A stretch of 64,000 bases of DNA from Flavobacterium quisquiliarum (GCF_019308285.1 NZ_WWEM01000019.1:101297-165296); one strand, 5' to 3'. Shown: positions 51,137 through 60,970, numbered from the stretch's first letter. Numbers and translations: made by a program. Notes: a model not told the origin generated them from the letters alone.

Positions 51137-52171
51137 ATGAAAAAAACAATTTTAAGCACATTATTATTACTATACTGCGTTTGTATTAATGCCCAGCTAA
51201 GTGATGCCGATGCAAAAATCCTTTACCAGCAGGCAGAAGATGCTTATAATAACTCCAATTACAATGAGGCCATAGCAAAATCGAAGACCCTTTATCAAAA
51301 AATGGACAAATGGACTCCTAAAGTACTTTATCTTTATTTAAAAAGTTCGTTTAAGAATGAACCTGACAATTACAAAGAGAATCTCGAATTAAGCAATCTC
51401 TGCAGTGAATTCTTTAAAATAACTAATAAAACCACATATCCTCCTGAAAAATATAAAGAAATTTTAGAGATACAGGCATATTTTAAAAGAAAAACAGAGG
51501 AACTTGCTTATCAAAAAGACCGCACACCACAAGACGCAGTTAATTTTTTAAATGAATGTTTTAAGAAATTTCCCGAGTATCCTTATAATGATGATAAAAT
51601 AATCAAAATTGAACGAGAAATATCATTAAATGAAAATTTTTTATGTATCATTTCTAAAGCCCTCTTTCATACAAATTATGGAGGATCTAATTTATATTAT
51701 AGCAAAGGACAAACCATATATTTAGATTTAAGTAAATTATGGTTAAGCAAATTTAACGTGAAATATGATGCAGGGTTAACTGTTGCACAGTTACTGACAG
51801 ATGGACTCTTTGAATATGATGGCGATAAAAAACGTCTAATTGGATACATATCATACAGAAAAAATGAAGACCGATTAGATCCAAAGGAGATATACAGTAG
51901 AGAAAAAAATGCGCAAAAAGATTTTGATGCGATGATTTTGGTACCATCTTCAGTAGCATTTGATAATAAAAAATCAAAACAATTAAGTGTATTTGAGAAT
52001 ACATTGTATCAACCAACTGGTTATGATTTTATCTCAACAAATTTTAATACAAGCGCTGTAGAGTATAAAGAAGGAAACTACGAAAAAAGAATTATGGAAG
52101 CATACAAATTTTTACTAGATTATTTTCCTAAAAAGGAAGAAAAAACTGAAACAACTACATCTAAATTTTAG
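51137..52171 (+). CDS. Secreted TPR-like protein
   Basis: 344 residues with a signal peptide (MKKTILSTLLLLYCVCINAQ) and an N-terminal TPR-like part (AKILYQQAEDAYNNSNYNEAIAKSKTLYQKM). The C-terminal half has no recognised domain (FISTNFNTSAVEYKEGNYEKRIMEAY). Follows the previous secreted protein by 12 nt and probably works with it at the envelope. Confidence 0.6.
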   Translation: MKKTILSTLLLLYCVCINAQLSDADAKILYQQAEDAYNNSNYNEAIAKSKTLYQKMDKWTPKVLYLYLKSSFKNEPDNYKENLELSNLCSEFFKITNKTTYPPEKYKEILEIQAYFKRKTEELAYQKDRTPQDAVNFLNECFKKFPEYPYNDDKIIKIEREISLNENFLCIISKALFHTNYGGSNLYYSKGQTIYLDLSKLWLSKFNVKYDAGLTVAQLLTDGLFEYDGDKKRLIGYISYRKNEDRLDPKEIYSREKNAQKDFDAMILVPSSVAFDNKKSKQLSVFENTLYQPTGYDFISTNFNTSAVEYKEGNYEKRIMEAYKFLLDYFPKKEEKTETTTSKF

Positions 52172-52195
52172 CAAAGCAATTTATCCCAATAAAAA

Positions 52196-52306
52196 CCCGA
52201 TAGCGCGGATTTGCAATCCGTGCCCGCAAAGATTGGTTTGTATTTTGTTTTAATGATCTTTATTGTGTCAAATTGTTGTAGGCACGGATTGCAATCCGCG
52301 CTATCG
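52196..52306. mobile_element. 111-bp palindromic MITE-like element
   Basis: Terminal inverted repeats GATAGCGCGGATTTGCAATC (left) and its near-perfect inverse at 52281-52306, one base apart in length, around ~55 bp of A/T-rich DNA. A decayed second copy lies at 59354-59480. No coding capacity. Confidence 0.7.
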
Positions 52307-52353
52307 TAAAGTTAGCATATATCAGTAACATCAGGTTTCAAATAAAAACCCAA

Positions 52354-52387
52354 ACCCTGCAAATACCAATTTGCAGGGTATTTTTTT
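52354..52387 (+). terminator. Intrinsic terminator
   Basis: An 11-bp stem (ACCCTGCAAAT with its complement), 4-nt loop and seven T residues, downstream of the TPR-like gene. Confidence 0.85.
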
Positions 52388-52502
52388 AGTATCAAATCGT
52401 ACTTTTAATTCTGAGATTTTTTAACATTTAAAAGACATTATTTTAAGAATAAACTGATTTAAAATTCTTACATTACCACCTCAAAATAAAAGCCGATTAA
52501 AG

Positions 52503-52937
52503 ATGAATATAAGCATCTCAGTTAAACAATTAGGGAAAAAACATCCAATACTTCAGGAAAAGAGTATCGCTCTAGATATCGAAAATCCTGTTATTACGAC
52601 CCAAAAACTAATCGAATCGATTGTAGAGTATCAGGTACAATTATTCCATTCTTCTTCTTTTGAGTTTGAGGACGAAGACAAAATCCATCTTCCAAAAGAA
52701 AATTACCTTCCCATTTTAACCGATACGGGAAAAGTTGGTTTTGGCGCACTTTACAACCACAACAAAGTTGATTTGGCCAAAGCGCAGGAAAATGCCATTG
52801 TAGCTTTCGAAGACGGTTTGTACGCTGTTTTCTACGGCGACGATCAGCTCGAAACTTTAACCGAGGAAATCGATTTATCCAAAAACAAATCCATCACTTT
52901 TATCAGATTGACCTTTTTGGCGGGAAGCTACTGGTAG
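52503..52937 (+). CDS. Small partner of the DUF4132 protein, function unknown
   Basis: 144 residues, acidic, without signal peptide: ISVKQLGKKHPILQEKSIALDIENP and VAFEDGLYAVFYGDDQLETL. No domain is recognised. It lies 138 nt upstream of the giant DUF4132 gene in the same direction, and similar small genes often accompany DUF4132 genes in Bacteroidetes, so a complex is possible. Confidence 0.5.
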   Translation: MNISISVKQLGKKHPILQEKSIALDIENPVITTQKLIESIVEYQVQLFHSSSFEFEDEDKIHLPKENYLPILTDTGKVGFGALYNHNKVDLAKAQENAIVAFEDGLYAVFYGDDQLETLTEEIDLSKNKSITFIRLTFLAGSYW

Positions 52938-53074
52938 TTGAAAATTCCAATTTTTTAAATTCCAAATTCCAAACATCTGTTGGGTAAATCCTTCGACTTC
53001 GCTCAGGAGGACAATGTGAAACAATCTAAAATCTATCCCGAGGCTTCGGGACTAAAATCTAAAATAAAAAAAAC

Positions 53075-56000
53075 ATGACAATTGAAGATTTATTAAAAAG
53101 TAAAGCAATCGAGAATCCGATTAAGAGGTTCAAGAAAGAATTGGAAGAAATTGTAAACAGTAATCTGGTTACGAAATTATTTTCCGGATCAAAACTCAAA
53201 AAAGAAGTCGCTGAGTTTGGTTTGGAGTTTCTTAAACTGGACGACAATTATTACAGCAATTATATTTCGCTGGGTTCTAAACAGGCCGAAAAGTTTACAG
53301 CGCTGATAAAGGAGAACATTTGGGACGATAAAAATTATTACGATCTTTTGGTTTTCTTTTTTGGAGAAGAAAATGCGGTTTATGTAAAAGAGGCATGGAA
53401 CAGACTTCCGCAAAAAATGTATCAAACGGGGTATTCCAGACGCTCTTTTAGAGCGCCAAATCATAAAAAATATCTGCTGGTCAATCAGGTTAATTTTCTG
53501 CGTTCGTTGTTAAACGGAGCCAGTAAATACCATTACCAGGACTCGAAAACGGTTTATTATAATTTGAGTATCGAAGATCAGATTCGTTATGATACGGAGA
53601 TTTCAAATTCGGGCAACCAATTCATGATTTGGTCATCGGCACTTGATTTGAATAAGGCGAATCTGTATCAGCTGTTTGAAGATATTATTTTCAATAAAGA
53701 CCCACAGGGAAAAGTTTCCCGAAATATCATCAAAGCGCTTTTAAACAGTGAGAAAAAAGAAAACTGGGAACTGGTAGAAAAGTTATTGCTTTCGGCACAG
53801 CGTCAGGAAGGACTTCGTCAGGTGGTTTTAGAAGCGTTGGATGAAACCAGTATCGGCGCTTTGCAATACATGATCAAAGTGATTATCGACAATAAACTGA
53901 GCCGTTTTTCATCGGTGGTAAGGGCAATCGACACGTGGACAGGTTTGGGCTGGGATGCTGAAAAAGAAACTACGGTTCGCAATATTCTGGATTTGGCGTA
54001 CGGTTATTTTTCGAATCAAGAAACCATTCCGACAGGCATTCGCAGTAAAAATAATAACGAAGCCTATATGGCGCTTTGGGTTCAGGGCGTTTTAGATGTT
54101 GAGAAAACCGTTCCGTTTCTGCATGAATTAGTAGAAAAAGGTTCGGTAGAAAAGAAATGTCTGGCGCTGAAATTTGCCGGAGAAACACACGATCCGTATA
54201 TCGAAATGCCACTTTATTTTAAAGCTTTAGACGACGAAAATCTTCAGGTTTTGGCATTTGCCGTTCCAAGAATGAACGCACTTTTGGATGCCAATACCAA
54301 ATCGAAATATTATATCGAAAATGCCGATTATCCGGATTTCTTCAATAAAGTCTACAATCTTGCACAAACGATAACCGTAAAAGAAAAAACTTTTGAAGGA
54401 AAAGTATTTTCATGGCTGAATGCGAAGTTCGAAAAAGATACTTTGTACTCGTCGGCGATCAATTTAATTGGCGATCACAACGATAGATTGGAACTTATTT
54501 TAAATCAGTTCGAAAGTTTTTCTATTAATTTAAGAGAAAAACTGACACGCCAAATTCTGGGCGATTATTACTGTTATTCGTTTTACAGTTTTAAAAGTAA
54601 TGAAGGAAAGGAGAAAAAAGCACCAACAGATTTCCAAAGAAGTTTTGCTTTAAGAATCCTGAAAGACAGGGGAGAATCGCTTGTAGCTTCGGCAATTTCT
54701 ACCTTGAACAATCTGACGCTTACAGCTGACGAATTGGGAATTTTTCAGGAATTGTACAAACGTAAAAATTCCAATTTGAAGAAAAACCTAACGTCGATTT
54801 TACTGAAACAGGAAGAGCAAAATATTACCACTTTTGTAGATGCGATTCTAGAAAAAGGCGATATGGAACAACGTATGTCGGCTTTGGATATTATGTTGCA
54901 GTTGCAGAACAACAATAAACTGACCGATAAAGTAAACGATTGGGTAAAAGCGTATTCGGCAAGACCAAAAATTACCGAAAAAGAAACCAAATTTATCCAG
55001 CAGTTAGAACCGTCGCAAAAGAAAAATATTCTAAGCGCCGAAAATGGTTACGGTTTCTTTACGCCAAATCATGTCTCAGCTTATGAATTGCCAAAACCGG
55101 CTTCGGATTCTTTGTATTCAAAAGCGGTAAAAGCACAGCAATATGGTTTTTCAAAATCGATGTCTCATATTAAAAATGAAATTTCGAAACTGTATCAATT
55201 ATTTGAAGAAAACCGAAATTATGAATACGAAATCGAAAACTACGATAACAGTAAACAAACGGTTTTGCTTGGAAATACTTTCAGAACATTAAAAAATCTG
55301 AAAGATGAAAAAGACAAGGAAGCTTTGGCTAAAAATTATCCTTTATATGAGGTTTGGTCAGGCTGGTTTCAGGATTCAGGATTAGACGAAAGAGATTTGT
55401 TTTTAATAACGCTGGTAAGCAATTGCGACCGAAAAGTCTGGCGTGATTTTCTTGAAAAACATATTTTTTATTATAAAGAATTATTACCGCATCCCAACAA
55501 AAGAGGTTACGATTGGGACAATGCGATTTTGAATATTTTGAATGCTTTAAAGCTAAAATATGCTTTTAAAGAAGAAACAGATTTCTTGATTGATGCTTGT
55601 ACGACTTTGTATGCAGATCTTCCGCAGTCTGTTTTGGAGTTTGAATACAAACCGGGAAAAGACCAATATTATTACAATTCGGATAGTGGAAATGGCTGGC
55701 AGAATCAGGGCTTTTTTGATATTTATTTGAATAAAATCAGTTTAGCCGATTTAACTACGGAACAGGAAAACAAAGTCTGGAATCTCTACAGATGGCGACA
55801 ACTCAACGGATTGGAAAGAAACATTTCGTACTGCAAACCGCCAATTCATTTATATTGTACCGCTTTTGAACAAAAATTAATTACCGAAGGCGAATTGTAC
55901 GAAGGTATTTTGGAACCGGAAAGAATTTCGGTTTTAACCAGCGAAAGCAAACATTACAGACATTACGGAAGCGAAGAATTGCTTAAAACGTTCTCATTCC

Positions 56001-58147
56001 TTGTTCCGATGATTGATAAAATCCGCGAAACATTTTTGGATATCGAAGTCAAAAGAGGCGATTCAAATACTTCGGTTACGCCTTTGGTGCAGAGTTTTCA
56101 GAAAATTTATGGCATTAATCGTTTGGTCGAAATGCTTACAGCGCTTGGAAAAGCAAGTTTGTACAAAGGCTATATTTATTCGTGGAGTTATACCGAATTG
56201 ACGAAACAAAAACTATTCAGTTATTTACTGAAAAGATGTTATCCGTTAGAATCAGATACACAGCAAATTTTTAATGAAGCCGTTAAAAAAGCCAAAATCT
56301 CAGAAGAAAGATTGATTCAGACTGCTATTTATGCTCCGCAATGGCAAAAGTTTATCAGCAATTATTTAGACTGGAAAGGTCTGGATGAAGGAATCTGGTG
56401 GTTTCATGCGCACACTAAAACAGCAAGTTACAGCGCTGTAAATTCCGAATTGGAAAGCGAAATGGCGAAATTCTCTTCTATCGATTTACAGGATTTTAAA
56501 GACGGAGCAGTTGATAAAGATTGGTTCGTTTCGGCCTATAAAAAATTAGGCAAAGCCAAATGGGAAATGCTGTACGAATCGGCTAAATATGTAACCGACG
56601 GAAACGGACACAGACGCGCGCGTTTGTATGCAGACACGATTACAGGCGATTTGAAAATCAGGGAAGTTACCGCAAAAGTAAAAGACAAACGCGATCAGGA
56701 TTATTTGCGTGTTTACGGTTTGGTGCCTTTGAGCAAAGCAAGTCCGGAGAAAGATATTTTGGCACGTTACGAATATTTACAGCAGTTTAAAAAAGAAAGC
56801 AAAGAGTTTGGTTCGATGAAACAGGCGAGCGAAGCTTTGGCAATTCGTGTGGCTTTGGAAAACTTAGCCAGAAATGCGGGTTATCCGGATCCTGTTCGCT
56901 TGACTTGGGCAATGGAAACCAAACAAATTCAGAATATTTTATCTAAAGAAACGGAAGTTAAGTTAGATGATGTAACGATAAGTTTGGTCATCAATAAAGA
57001 AGGAAAAGCCGATTTGGTTACTTTTAAAGGAGATAAAGAATTAAAATCGATTCCGCCGAAATACAAAAAAGACAAAGGAATTCTCGAACTGACGAATTAC
57101 CGTAAAACGATGCGCGAGCAATGGACACGTTCGCGAAAAGGTTTGGAAGAAAGTATGATTCGCGGAGATGAGTTTTTGTTCGCAGAAATGCAGAATCTGT
57201 TCGAACATCCTATTATTTCGAAACATTTAGAAAAACTGGTTTTTATTTCCAACAAAGATCAAATTGGTTTTTATGTAGATGGAAATCTGGTAACGGCTTT
57301 AGGAGAAATGATTTCGTTAAACGAAAAACAGACTTTTAGAATCGCACACTGTTTTGATTTGCATAAAAATAATGTTTGGACAGATTTTCAGAAATACTGT
57401 TTTGATAATAAACTACAACAGCCGTTTAAACAGATTTTCAGAGAATTATATGTACCAACGCCAGACGAGTTAAAAGAAAAATCAATTTCAAGACGTTACG
57501 CCGGACATCAGGTTCAGCCAAATCAGACTTTGGCATTATTAAAAGGAAGAGGCTGGAAAGTAGATTATGAAGAAGGTTTGCAGAAAGTTTTCCATAAAGA
57601 AGGCTATCAGGTAAAAATGTATGCTTTGGCAGATTGGTTTTCGCCAGCCGATGTAGAAAGTCCGACTTTGGAAACGATTGAATTTCATTCTCTAAAGGAT
57701 TATAAAAACGTTCCTTTTGAAGATATCAATCCAAGGATTTTCTCAGAAGTAATGCGCGATATTGATTTAGTAGTAAGCGTTGCACATGTTGGCGGTGTTG
57801 ATCCGGAAGCGAGTCATTCTTCTATCGAAATGAGAGCGGTTTTATTGAGAGAAACATTGCGTTTATTCAAAATCAAGAATGTAGAAATTACCGGAAACCA
57901 CGCCATCATAAAAGGACAATTGGCAGAATACAGCGTTCATTTAGGAAGTGCTGTTGTACATCAGGTTCCAGGTAAATATTTATCAATATTGCCAATTCAT
58001 TCGCAACACAGAGGACGTTTGTTCCTGCCATTCGCAGACGACGATCCAAAATCGGCTGAGGTTATGTCTAAAGTTTTATTGTTTGCCAAAGACAATGAAA
58101 TTCAGGATCCAACTGTTTTGAGTCAGATTGATAAGACGTATGCTTAA
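53075..58147 (+). CDS. DUF4132 (MolR-like) giant protein
   Basis: 1,690 residues, cytoplasmic. The middle has HEAT-like helical repeats (~200-650). The C-terminal ~600 residues hold the DUF4132 region (RRARLYADTITGDLKIREVTAKVKDKRDQDYLRVYGLVPLSK; RWTRSRKGLEE-like; RYAGHQVQPNQTLALLKGRGWKVDYEEGLQK; HLGSAVVHQVPGKYLSILPI). MolR/DUF4132 proteins are sometimes found with stress and RNA-repair genes; their activity is unknown. The last ~25 codons plus downstream DNA are duplicated at 59478-59753. Confidence 0.75.
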   Translation: MTIEDLLKSKAIENPIKRFKKELEEIVNSNLVTKLFSGSKLKKEVAEFGLEFLKLDDNYYSNYISLGSKQAEKFTALIKENIWDDKNYYDLLVFFFGEENAVYVKEAWNRLPQKMYQTGYSRRSFRAPNHKKYLLVNQVNFLRSLLNGASKYHYQDSKTVYYNLSIEDQIRYDTEISNSGNQFMIWSSALDLNKANLYQLFEDIIFNKDPQGKVSRNIIKALLNSEKKENWELVEKLLLSAQRQEGLRQVVLEALDETSIGALQYMIKVIIDNKLSRFSSVVRAIDTWTGLGWDAEKETTVRNILDLAYGYFSNQETIPTGIRSKNNNEAYMALWVQGVLDVEKTVPFLHELVEKGSVEKKCLALKFAGETHDPYIEMPLYFKALDDENLQVLAFAVPRMNALLDANTKSKYYIENADYPDFFNKVYNLAQTITVKEKTFEGKVFSWLNAKFEKDTLYSSAINLIGDHNDRLELILNQFESFSINLREKLTRQILGDYYCYSFYSFKSNEGKEKKAPTDFQRSFALRILKDRGESLVASAISTLNNLTLTADELGIFQELYKRKNSNLKKNLTSILLKQEEQNITTFVDAILEKGDMEQRMSALDIMLQLQNNNKLTDKVNDWVKAYSARPKITEKETKFIQQLEPSQKKNILSAENGYGFFTPNHVSAYELPKPASDSLYSKAVKAQQYGFSKSMSHIKNEISKLYQLFEENRNYEYEIENYDNSKQTVLLGNTFRTLKNLKDEKDKEALAKNYPLYEVWSGWFQDSGLDERDLFLITLVSNCDRKVWRDFLEKHIFYYKELLPHPNKRGYDWDNAILNILNALKLKYAFKEETDFLIDACTTLYADLPQSVLEFEYKPGKDQYYYNSDSGNGWQNQGFFDIYLNKISLADLTTEQENKVWNLYRWRQLNGLERNISYCKPPIHLYCTAFEQKLITEGELYEGILEPERISVLTSESKHYRHYGSEELLKTFSFLVPMIDKIRETFLDIEVKRGDSNTSVTPLVQSFQKIYGINRLVEMLTALGKASLYKGYIYSWSYTELTKQKLFSYLLKRCYPLESDTQQIFNEAVKKAKISEERLIQTAIYAPQWQKFISNYLDWKGLDEGIWWFHAHTKTASYSAVNSELESEMAKFSSIDLQDFKDGAVDKDWFVSAYKKLGKAKWEMLYESAKYVTDGNGHRRARLYADTITGDLKIREVTAKVKDKRDQDYLRVYGLVPLSKASPEKDILARYEYLQQFKKESKEFGSMKQASEALAIRVALENLARNAGYPDPVRLTWAMETKQIQNILSKETEVKLDDVTISLVINKEGKADLVTFKGDKELKSIPPKYKKDKGILELTNYRKTMREQWTRSRKGLEESMIRGDEFLFAEMQNLFEHPIISKHLEKLVFISNKDQIGFYVDGNLVTALGEMISLNEKQTFRIAHCFDLHKNNVWTDFQKYCFDNKLQQPFKQIFRELYVPTPDELKEKSISRRYAGHQVQPNQTLALLKGRGWKVDYEEGLQKVFHKEGYQVKMYALADWFSPADVESPTLETIEFHSLKDYKNVPFEDINPRIFSEVMRDIDLVVSVAHVGGVDPEASHSSIEMRAVLLRETLRLFKIKNVEITGNHAIIKGQLAEYSVHLGSAVVHQVPGKYLSILPIHSQHRGRLFLPFADDDPKSAEVMSKVLLFAKDNEIQDPTVLSQIDKTYA

Positions 58148-58351
58148 GATTGTAATATTTAGATAGACCTAACAGGTTTTTGAAACCTGTTAGGTCTTAA
58201 TAAACTTTTCGTAAACAGTTAGTACAGCATTACTTTGTCAATTCCCTGTTTCTTAGGGCATAAATTATTTTATACAAAAAACTTATTTCAACACAATTAT
58301 GGCTTTTAAAAGCTGTTTTTGTGTTTTTCTTTTTACACTTTTATTAGATTT
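58073..58351 (+). repeat. Duplicated segment, copy 1 (DUF4132 3' end and downstream DNA)
   Basis: Includes the last codons of the DUF4132 gene (LFAKDNEIQDPT...), the palindrome at 58165-58197 and a shared downstream tract with TTCCCTGTTTCTTAGGGC and TTATGGCTTTTAAAAGCTG. About 280 bp reappear at 59478-59753 and a shorter piece at 63466-63540. Confidence 0.85.
58165..58197 (+). terminator. Terminator of the DUF4132 gene
   Basis: A perfect 15-bp stem (AGACCTAACAGGTTT with its complement) with a 3-nt loop, 18 nt after the stop codon. Confidence 0.75.
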
Positions 58352-58431
58352 CGTTCTCCAAAGCATTCTTTAAAAATAAACATTCTAAAAAAATAGTTGT
58401 TTAGGTTGGCGTTAAATTTTAAATAGTAAAT

Positions 58432-58764
58432 ATGATTAAGAAGATAGAAATTGACTTTTCAAGTATAGATGATTTGCAACAGATGCACAAAGCTATAAAA
58501 GAAAAATTTGGATTTCCCAGTTTTTATGGTGGGAATGTTAATGCGTTGATTGATTGTTGGTCTGATTTAAGAGAAGTCGGAGAAATTGGCGAAACAATGT
58601 GTGATTTTACTTTGGGAAAAGATGAAATACTAATTTTAGAATGTAAAAATCTACCGTACAAGAAAGAGCTATTAATTAATCATCTTTTAGTTGCAATTGA
58701 GTCCGTAAATAAAAGAGAAATATCATGGGGTAATAAACCAAGTTTGTTATTATGCCCTCTTTAA
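58432..58764 (+). CDS. Barstar-family ribonuclease inhibitor
   Basis: 110 residues with the barstar pattern: an N-terminal strand (IEIDFSSIDDLQQMHKAIKEKFGFPSFYGGNVNALIDCWSDL), where the FYGGNxxALxDCxxD helix contacts the RNase active site in barstar. Predicted immunity protein against a barnase-type RNase toxin. No toxin gene is next to it, so it is an orphan immunity gene. First gene of the immunity array. Confidence 0.88.
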   Translation: MIKKIEIDFSSIDDLQQMHKAIKEKFGFPSFYGGNVNALIDCWSDLREVGEIGETMCDFTLGKDEILILECKNLPYKKELLINHLLVAIESVNKREISWGNKPSLLLCPL

Positions 58765-58785
58765 GATTTAGACGAGTAATCATGC

Positions 58786-58893
58786 CCATGAGCTCTACAA
58801 AGCATTCTTAAAAAAAACAAACATTAAAAAATTAAGCGATTGCTGTGCATGCTAAAAAATAACAGTTGCTTGTTTGGGAAAATTTGGGGGATT
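58786..58893 (+). repeat. Cassette repeat C1
   Basis: ~105-nt intergenic repeat with GCTCTACAAAGCATTC at the left, GATTGCTGTGCATGCTAAAA in the middle and TTGCTTGTTTGGGAAAATTT at the right. First clear copy of a family repeated between the small genes. Confidence 0.75.
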
Positions 58894-58911
58894 GATAATT
58901 AAATATTTTTT

Positions 58912-58971
58912 ATGGCATCAAAACAATTAAGATTTTTCATATTGCCAAATGATTATGAAGAAATAAAATAA
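58912..58971 (+). pseudogene. 19-codon remnant of a lost immunity gene
   Basis: ATG to TAA encodes MASKQLRFFILPNDYEEIK. It is positioned exactly where a cassette gene starts (19 nt after repeat C1) and looks like the N-terminus of a larger protein whose body has been deleted. Confidence 0.5.
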
Positions 58972-59007
58972 TTTAATGCCAATCAGTTTTAAAAAAAACA
59001 TTGATAT

Positions 59008-59355
59008 ATGAAAAAAAGTACTGTTGCCTCTGACGAAATAATAGAAAGATTAAAAAGTGAAATAAATAATATGACTGTTTTAAATAACACGCAAGTTGAT
59101 GATGATATTCAATTTGATTTTACTTCAATAGAATTTTTTATTATAGGATTTGCAACTCAGTTAACTGAAGGGAAAAAGATACATCCGAATCCTTTTGAAA
59201 AACAAAGAATTTTAACTCCTTTTATAGTAGAAGGCAAATGGAATGGTCATGAAATAAAAGGTTTTGATATTGAAAATTATCCTACTTTAAAAAGCAATGT
59301 CATTTGTCTGGAAAAAATAAGAGAACTTGTTGTAGAAGCAATTAGTAATCCCTAA
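59008..59355 (+). CDS. Small protein of the immunity array
   Basis: 115 residues, soluble, acidic: FDFTSIEFFIIGFATQLTEGKKIHPNPFEKQRILTPF. No family recognised. Size, position and lack of signal peptide fit an immunity protein. It is followed directly by a decayed MITE-like element. Confidence 0.5.
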   Translation: MKKSTVASDEIIERLKSEINNMTVLNNTQVDDDIQFDFTSIEFFIIGFATQLTEGKKIHPNPFEKQRILTPFIVEGKWNGHEIKGFDIENYPTLKSNVICLEKIRELVVEAISNP

Positions 59356-59480
59356 CCCGATCGCGCGGATTTGCAATTCGTGCCCGTAAAGTATATCGAC
59401 AAAGAGAGAAAAAAACCTATGAGAATTAAGTAAGATTTGCCAATTGGAACGAGCACGGATAGTAAATGCGCTATCGGGTT
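59354..59480. mobile_element. Decayed copy of the CGATAGCGCGG element
   Basis: Left end AACCCGATCGCGCGGATTTG and right end ATGCGCTATCGGGTT match the element at 52196-52306 with several changes. Its right end touches the start of duplicated segment copy 2. Confidence 0.6.
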
Positions 59481-59753
59481 TTGTTGTTTGCCAAAGACAA
59501 TGAAATTCAGGATCCGACTATTTTGAGTCAGATTGATAAGACGTATGCGTAATTAGATATTTGATTAGACCTGACAGGTTTTTTAAAACCTGTCAGGTCT
59601 AATAAACTTTTCGTAAACAGATAACATAGCATTACTTTGTCAATTCCCTGTTTCTTAGGGCATAAATTATTTTATATAAAAAACTTATTTCAACACAATT
59701 ATGGCTTTTAAAAGCTGTTTTTGTGTTTTTCTTTTTACATTTTTATCAGATTT
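59478..59753 (+). repeat. Duplicated segment, copy 2
   Basis: About 276 bp, ~90% like 58073-58351 by eye. It starts within DUF4132 codons (LFAKDNEIQDPTILSQIDKTYA then stop at 59552) and runs past the palindrome at 59566-59602. It is headless: no DUF4132 body precedes it. Confidence 0.85.
59566..59602. terminator. Palindromic terminator within copy 2
   Basis: A long perfect stem (TTAGACCTGACAGGTTTT with its complement), the counterpart of 58165-58197 with compensating base changes (TAACA to TGACA on both arms). Confidence 0.65.
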
Positions 59754-60063
59754 TGCTTTTTAGATAAAAAATTAGAATAGTTCAAAATGACAACATTTAT
59801 AAAAAAGGTATTGGACAGGCTCTGCACGATTCCTTTCGTGTGGCAGTATGCTACTCAAAGTCTGTTTTTTTATAAAGAATTAATATATAAAATGAGTAGT
59901 AATTGTAAATTTTTATAACCCTGAGGAACTAAGTTGAAACATACCTCACGAAAGGATTGGCTCCGCCGAATTTCATTTCGTGCGGTAGCGGGGAGCTTTA
60001 AAGTAATCTTGCAGATTACGTGCTTTTATAAAGTGGAATTGTAATTACAAAAGAACTAAAAAC
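59754..60063. other. Spacer with inverted GCACGA...CTTTCGTG arms
   Basis: A 43-codon ORF (59787-59918, MTTFIKKVLDRLCTIPFVWQ...) is present but unsupported. GATTCCTTTCGTG near 59828 is the inverse of CACGAAAGGATTG near 59947, and GTAGCGGGGAGCTTTA near 59985 resembles the right end of the cassette repeat. Probably a relic of repeat-mediated rearrangement. Confidence 0.4.
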
Positions 60064-60387
60064 ATGTCAGCAGAATTTTATATTAATGCATTGAATAAGG
60101 AATGGATGAAGATTCATTCAGGATTAATCATAGATAAGATAAAACAACTTGAAACGTTTGTCATGGAAAAAACTAATGAATATTGGTTGCTGGGTTTTGA
60201 AAACAGAGAAGAACCTAGGAGATGGTTGTATGACGTTCGTATAATTTTTACATCAGATTTTATTTTACTTGAAATATCATCACATCCACCCAGTATAGAA
60301 AATACTATAAAAGAATTTTTGACTTGGATTCGGGAGCGAACCATTATTACTGTGAATGATGAAGACGGCGAAGTTTCAAATTGGTAA
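60064..60387 (+). CDS. Small protein of the immunity array
   Basis: 107 residues, soluble, Trp-rich: NEYWLLGFENREEPRRWLYDVRIIFTSDFILLEISSHPPS. No family recognised. Predicted orphan immunity protein from size and context. Confidence 0.5.
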   Translation: MSAEFYINALNKEWMKIHSGLIIDKIKQLETFVMEKTNEYWLLGFENREEPRRWLYDVRIIFTSDFILLEISSHPPSIENTIKEFLTWIRERTIITVNDEDGEVSNW

Positions 60388-60431
60388 TTAGTGAGCCGAC
60401 GTCCTAGATATGTGCTAAATCTTCTCTTAAA

Positions 60432-60545
60432 AGTTAGCGCAGTTTTGCAAACTGTGCCACAAACCAGAGCAATCAAAAATTAAGGGATTGCTGTGCATGC
60501 TAAAAAATAATAGTTGCTTGTGCGGGAAAGATTTTGGGGAGCAGG
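60432..60545 (+). repeat. Cassette repeat C2
   Basis: Core at 60471-60545 (TAAGGGATTGCTGTGCATGC ... GTTGCTTGTGCGGGAAAG). Preceded by a relic TAGCGCAGTTTTGCAAACTG of the palindromic dispersed type at 60432-60460. Confidence 0.7.
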
Positions 60546-60595
60546 CATTATTAGAAAACTATGTAGAGAAACAGAAAGAAGCAATGCAATAAATT

Positions 60596-60859
60596 ATGGA
60601 AAATATAGAAAAATACCGTGCTCTAATAAGCCAGTTTATCAAAAATGAAATAGACATTTTTGCTTTTGAGGCATTATTTCTAAAAATGTTTAAAGATGAA
60701 GAAAATGATATTCCTGAAAGATATTATTTGATATTGGATTCTTTATTTGGAGACCTTGACATGTTTTGTATTGATAGCAGTTTGAGAGAAGATAGGGACT
60801 TAAACGAAGATGATATCCGAAAGTCGGCAGAAAAAGCATTTTCCTTGTTACAAGAATAA
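60596..60859 (+). CDS. Colicin-immunity-like protein
   Basis: 87 residues, all helical: YRALISQFIKNEIDIFAFEALFLKMFKDEE, then DLDMFCIDSSLREDRDLNEDDIRKSAEKAF. This matches the colicin D immunity-type domain, which blocks a tRNA anticodon nuclease in the founding member. No toxin adjoins. Confidence 0.7.
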   Translation: MENIEKYRALISQFIKNEIDIFAFEALFLKMFKDEENDIPERYYLILDSLFGDLDMFCIDSSLREDRDLNEDDIRKSAEKAFSLLQE

Positions 60860-60861
60860 TA

Positions 60862-60970
60862 AACTCTACAAAACATTCATTAAAAAACAAACCTTCAAAA
60901 ATTAAGCGATTGCTGTGCATGCTAAAAAATAATAGTTGCTTGTTTGGAGAAGACTTTGAGGAGCGGTGCA
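60862..60970 (+). repeat. Cassette repeat C3
   Basis: Left end CTCTACAAAACATTC, core AAGCGATTGCTGTGCATGC, right end ACTTTGAGGAGCGGTGC. Confidence 0.75.
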
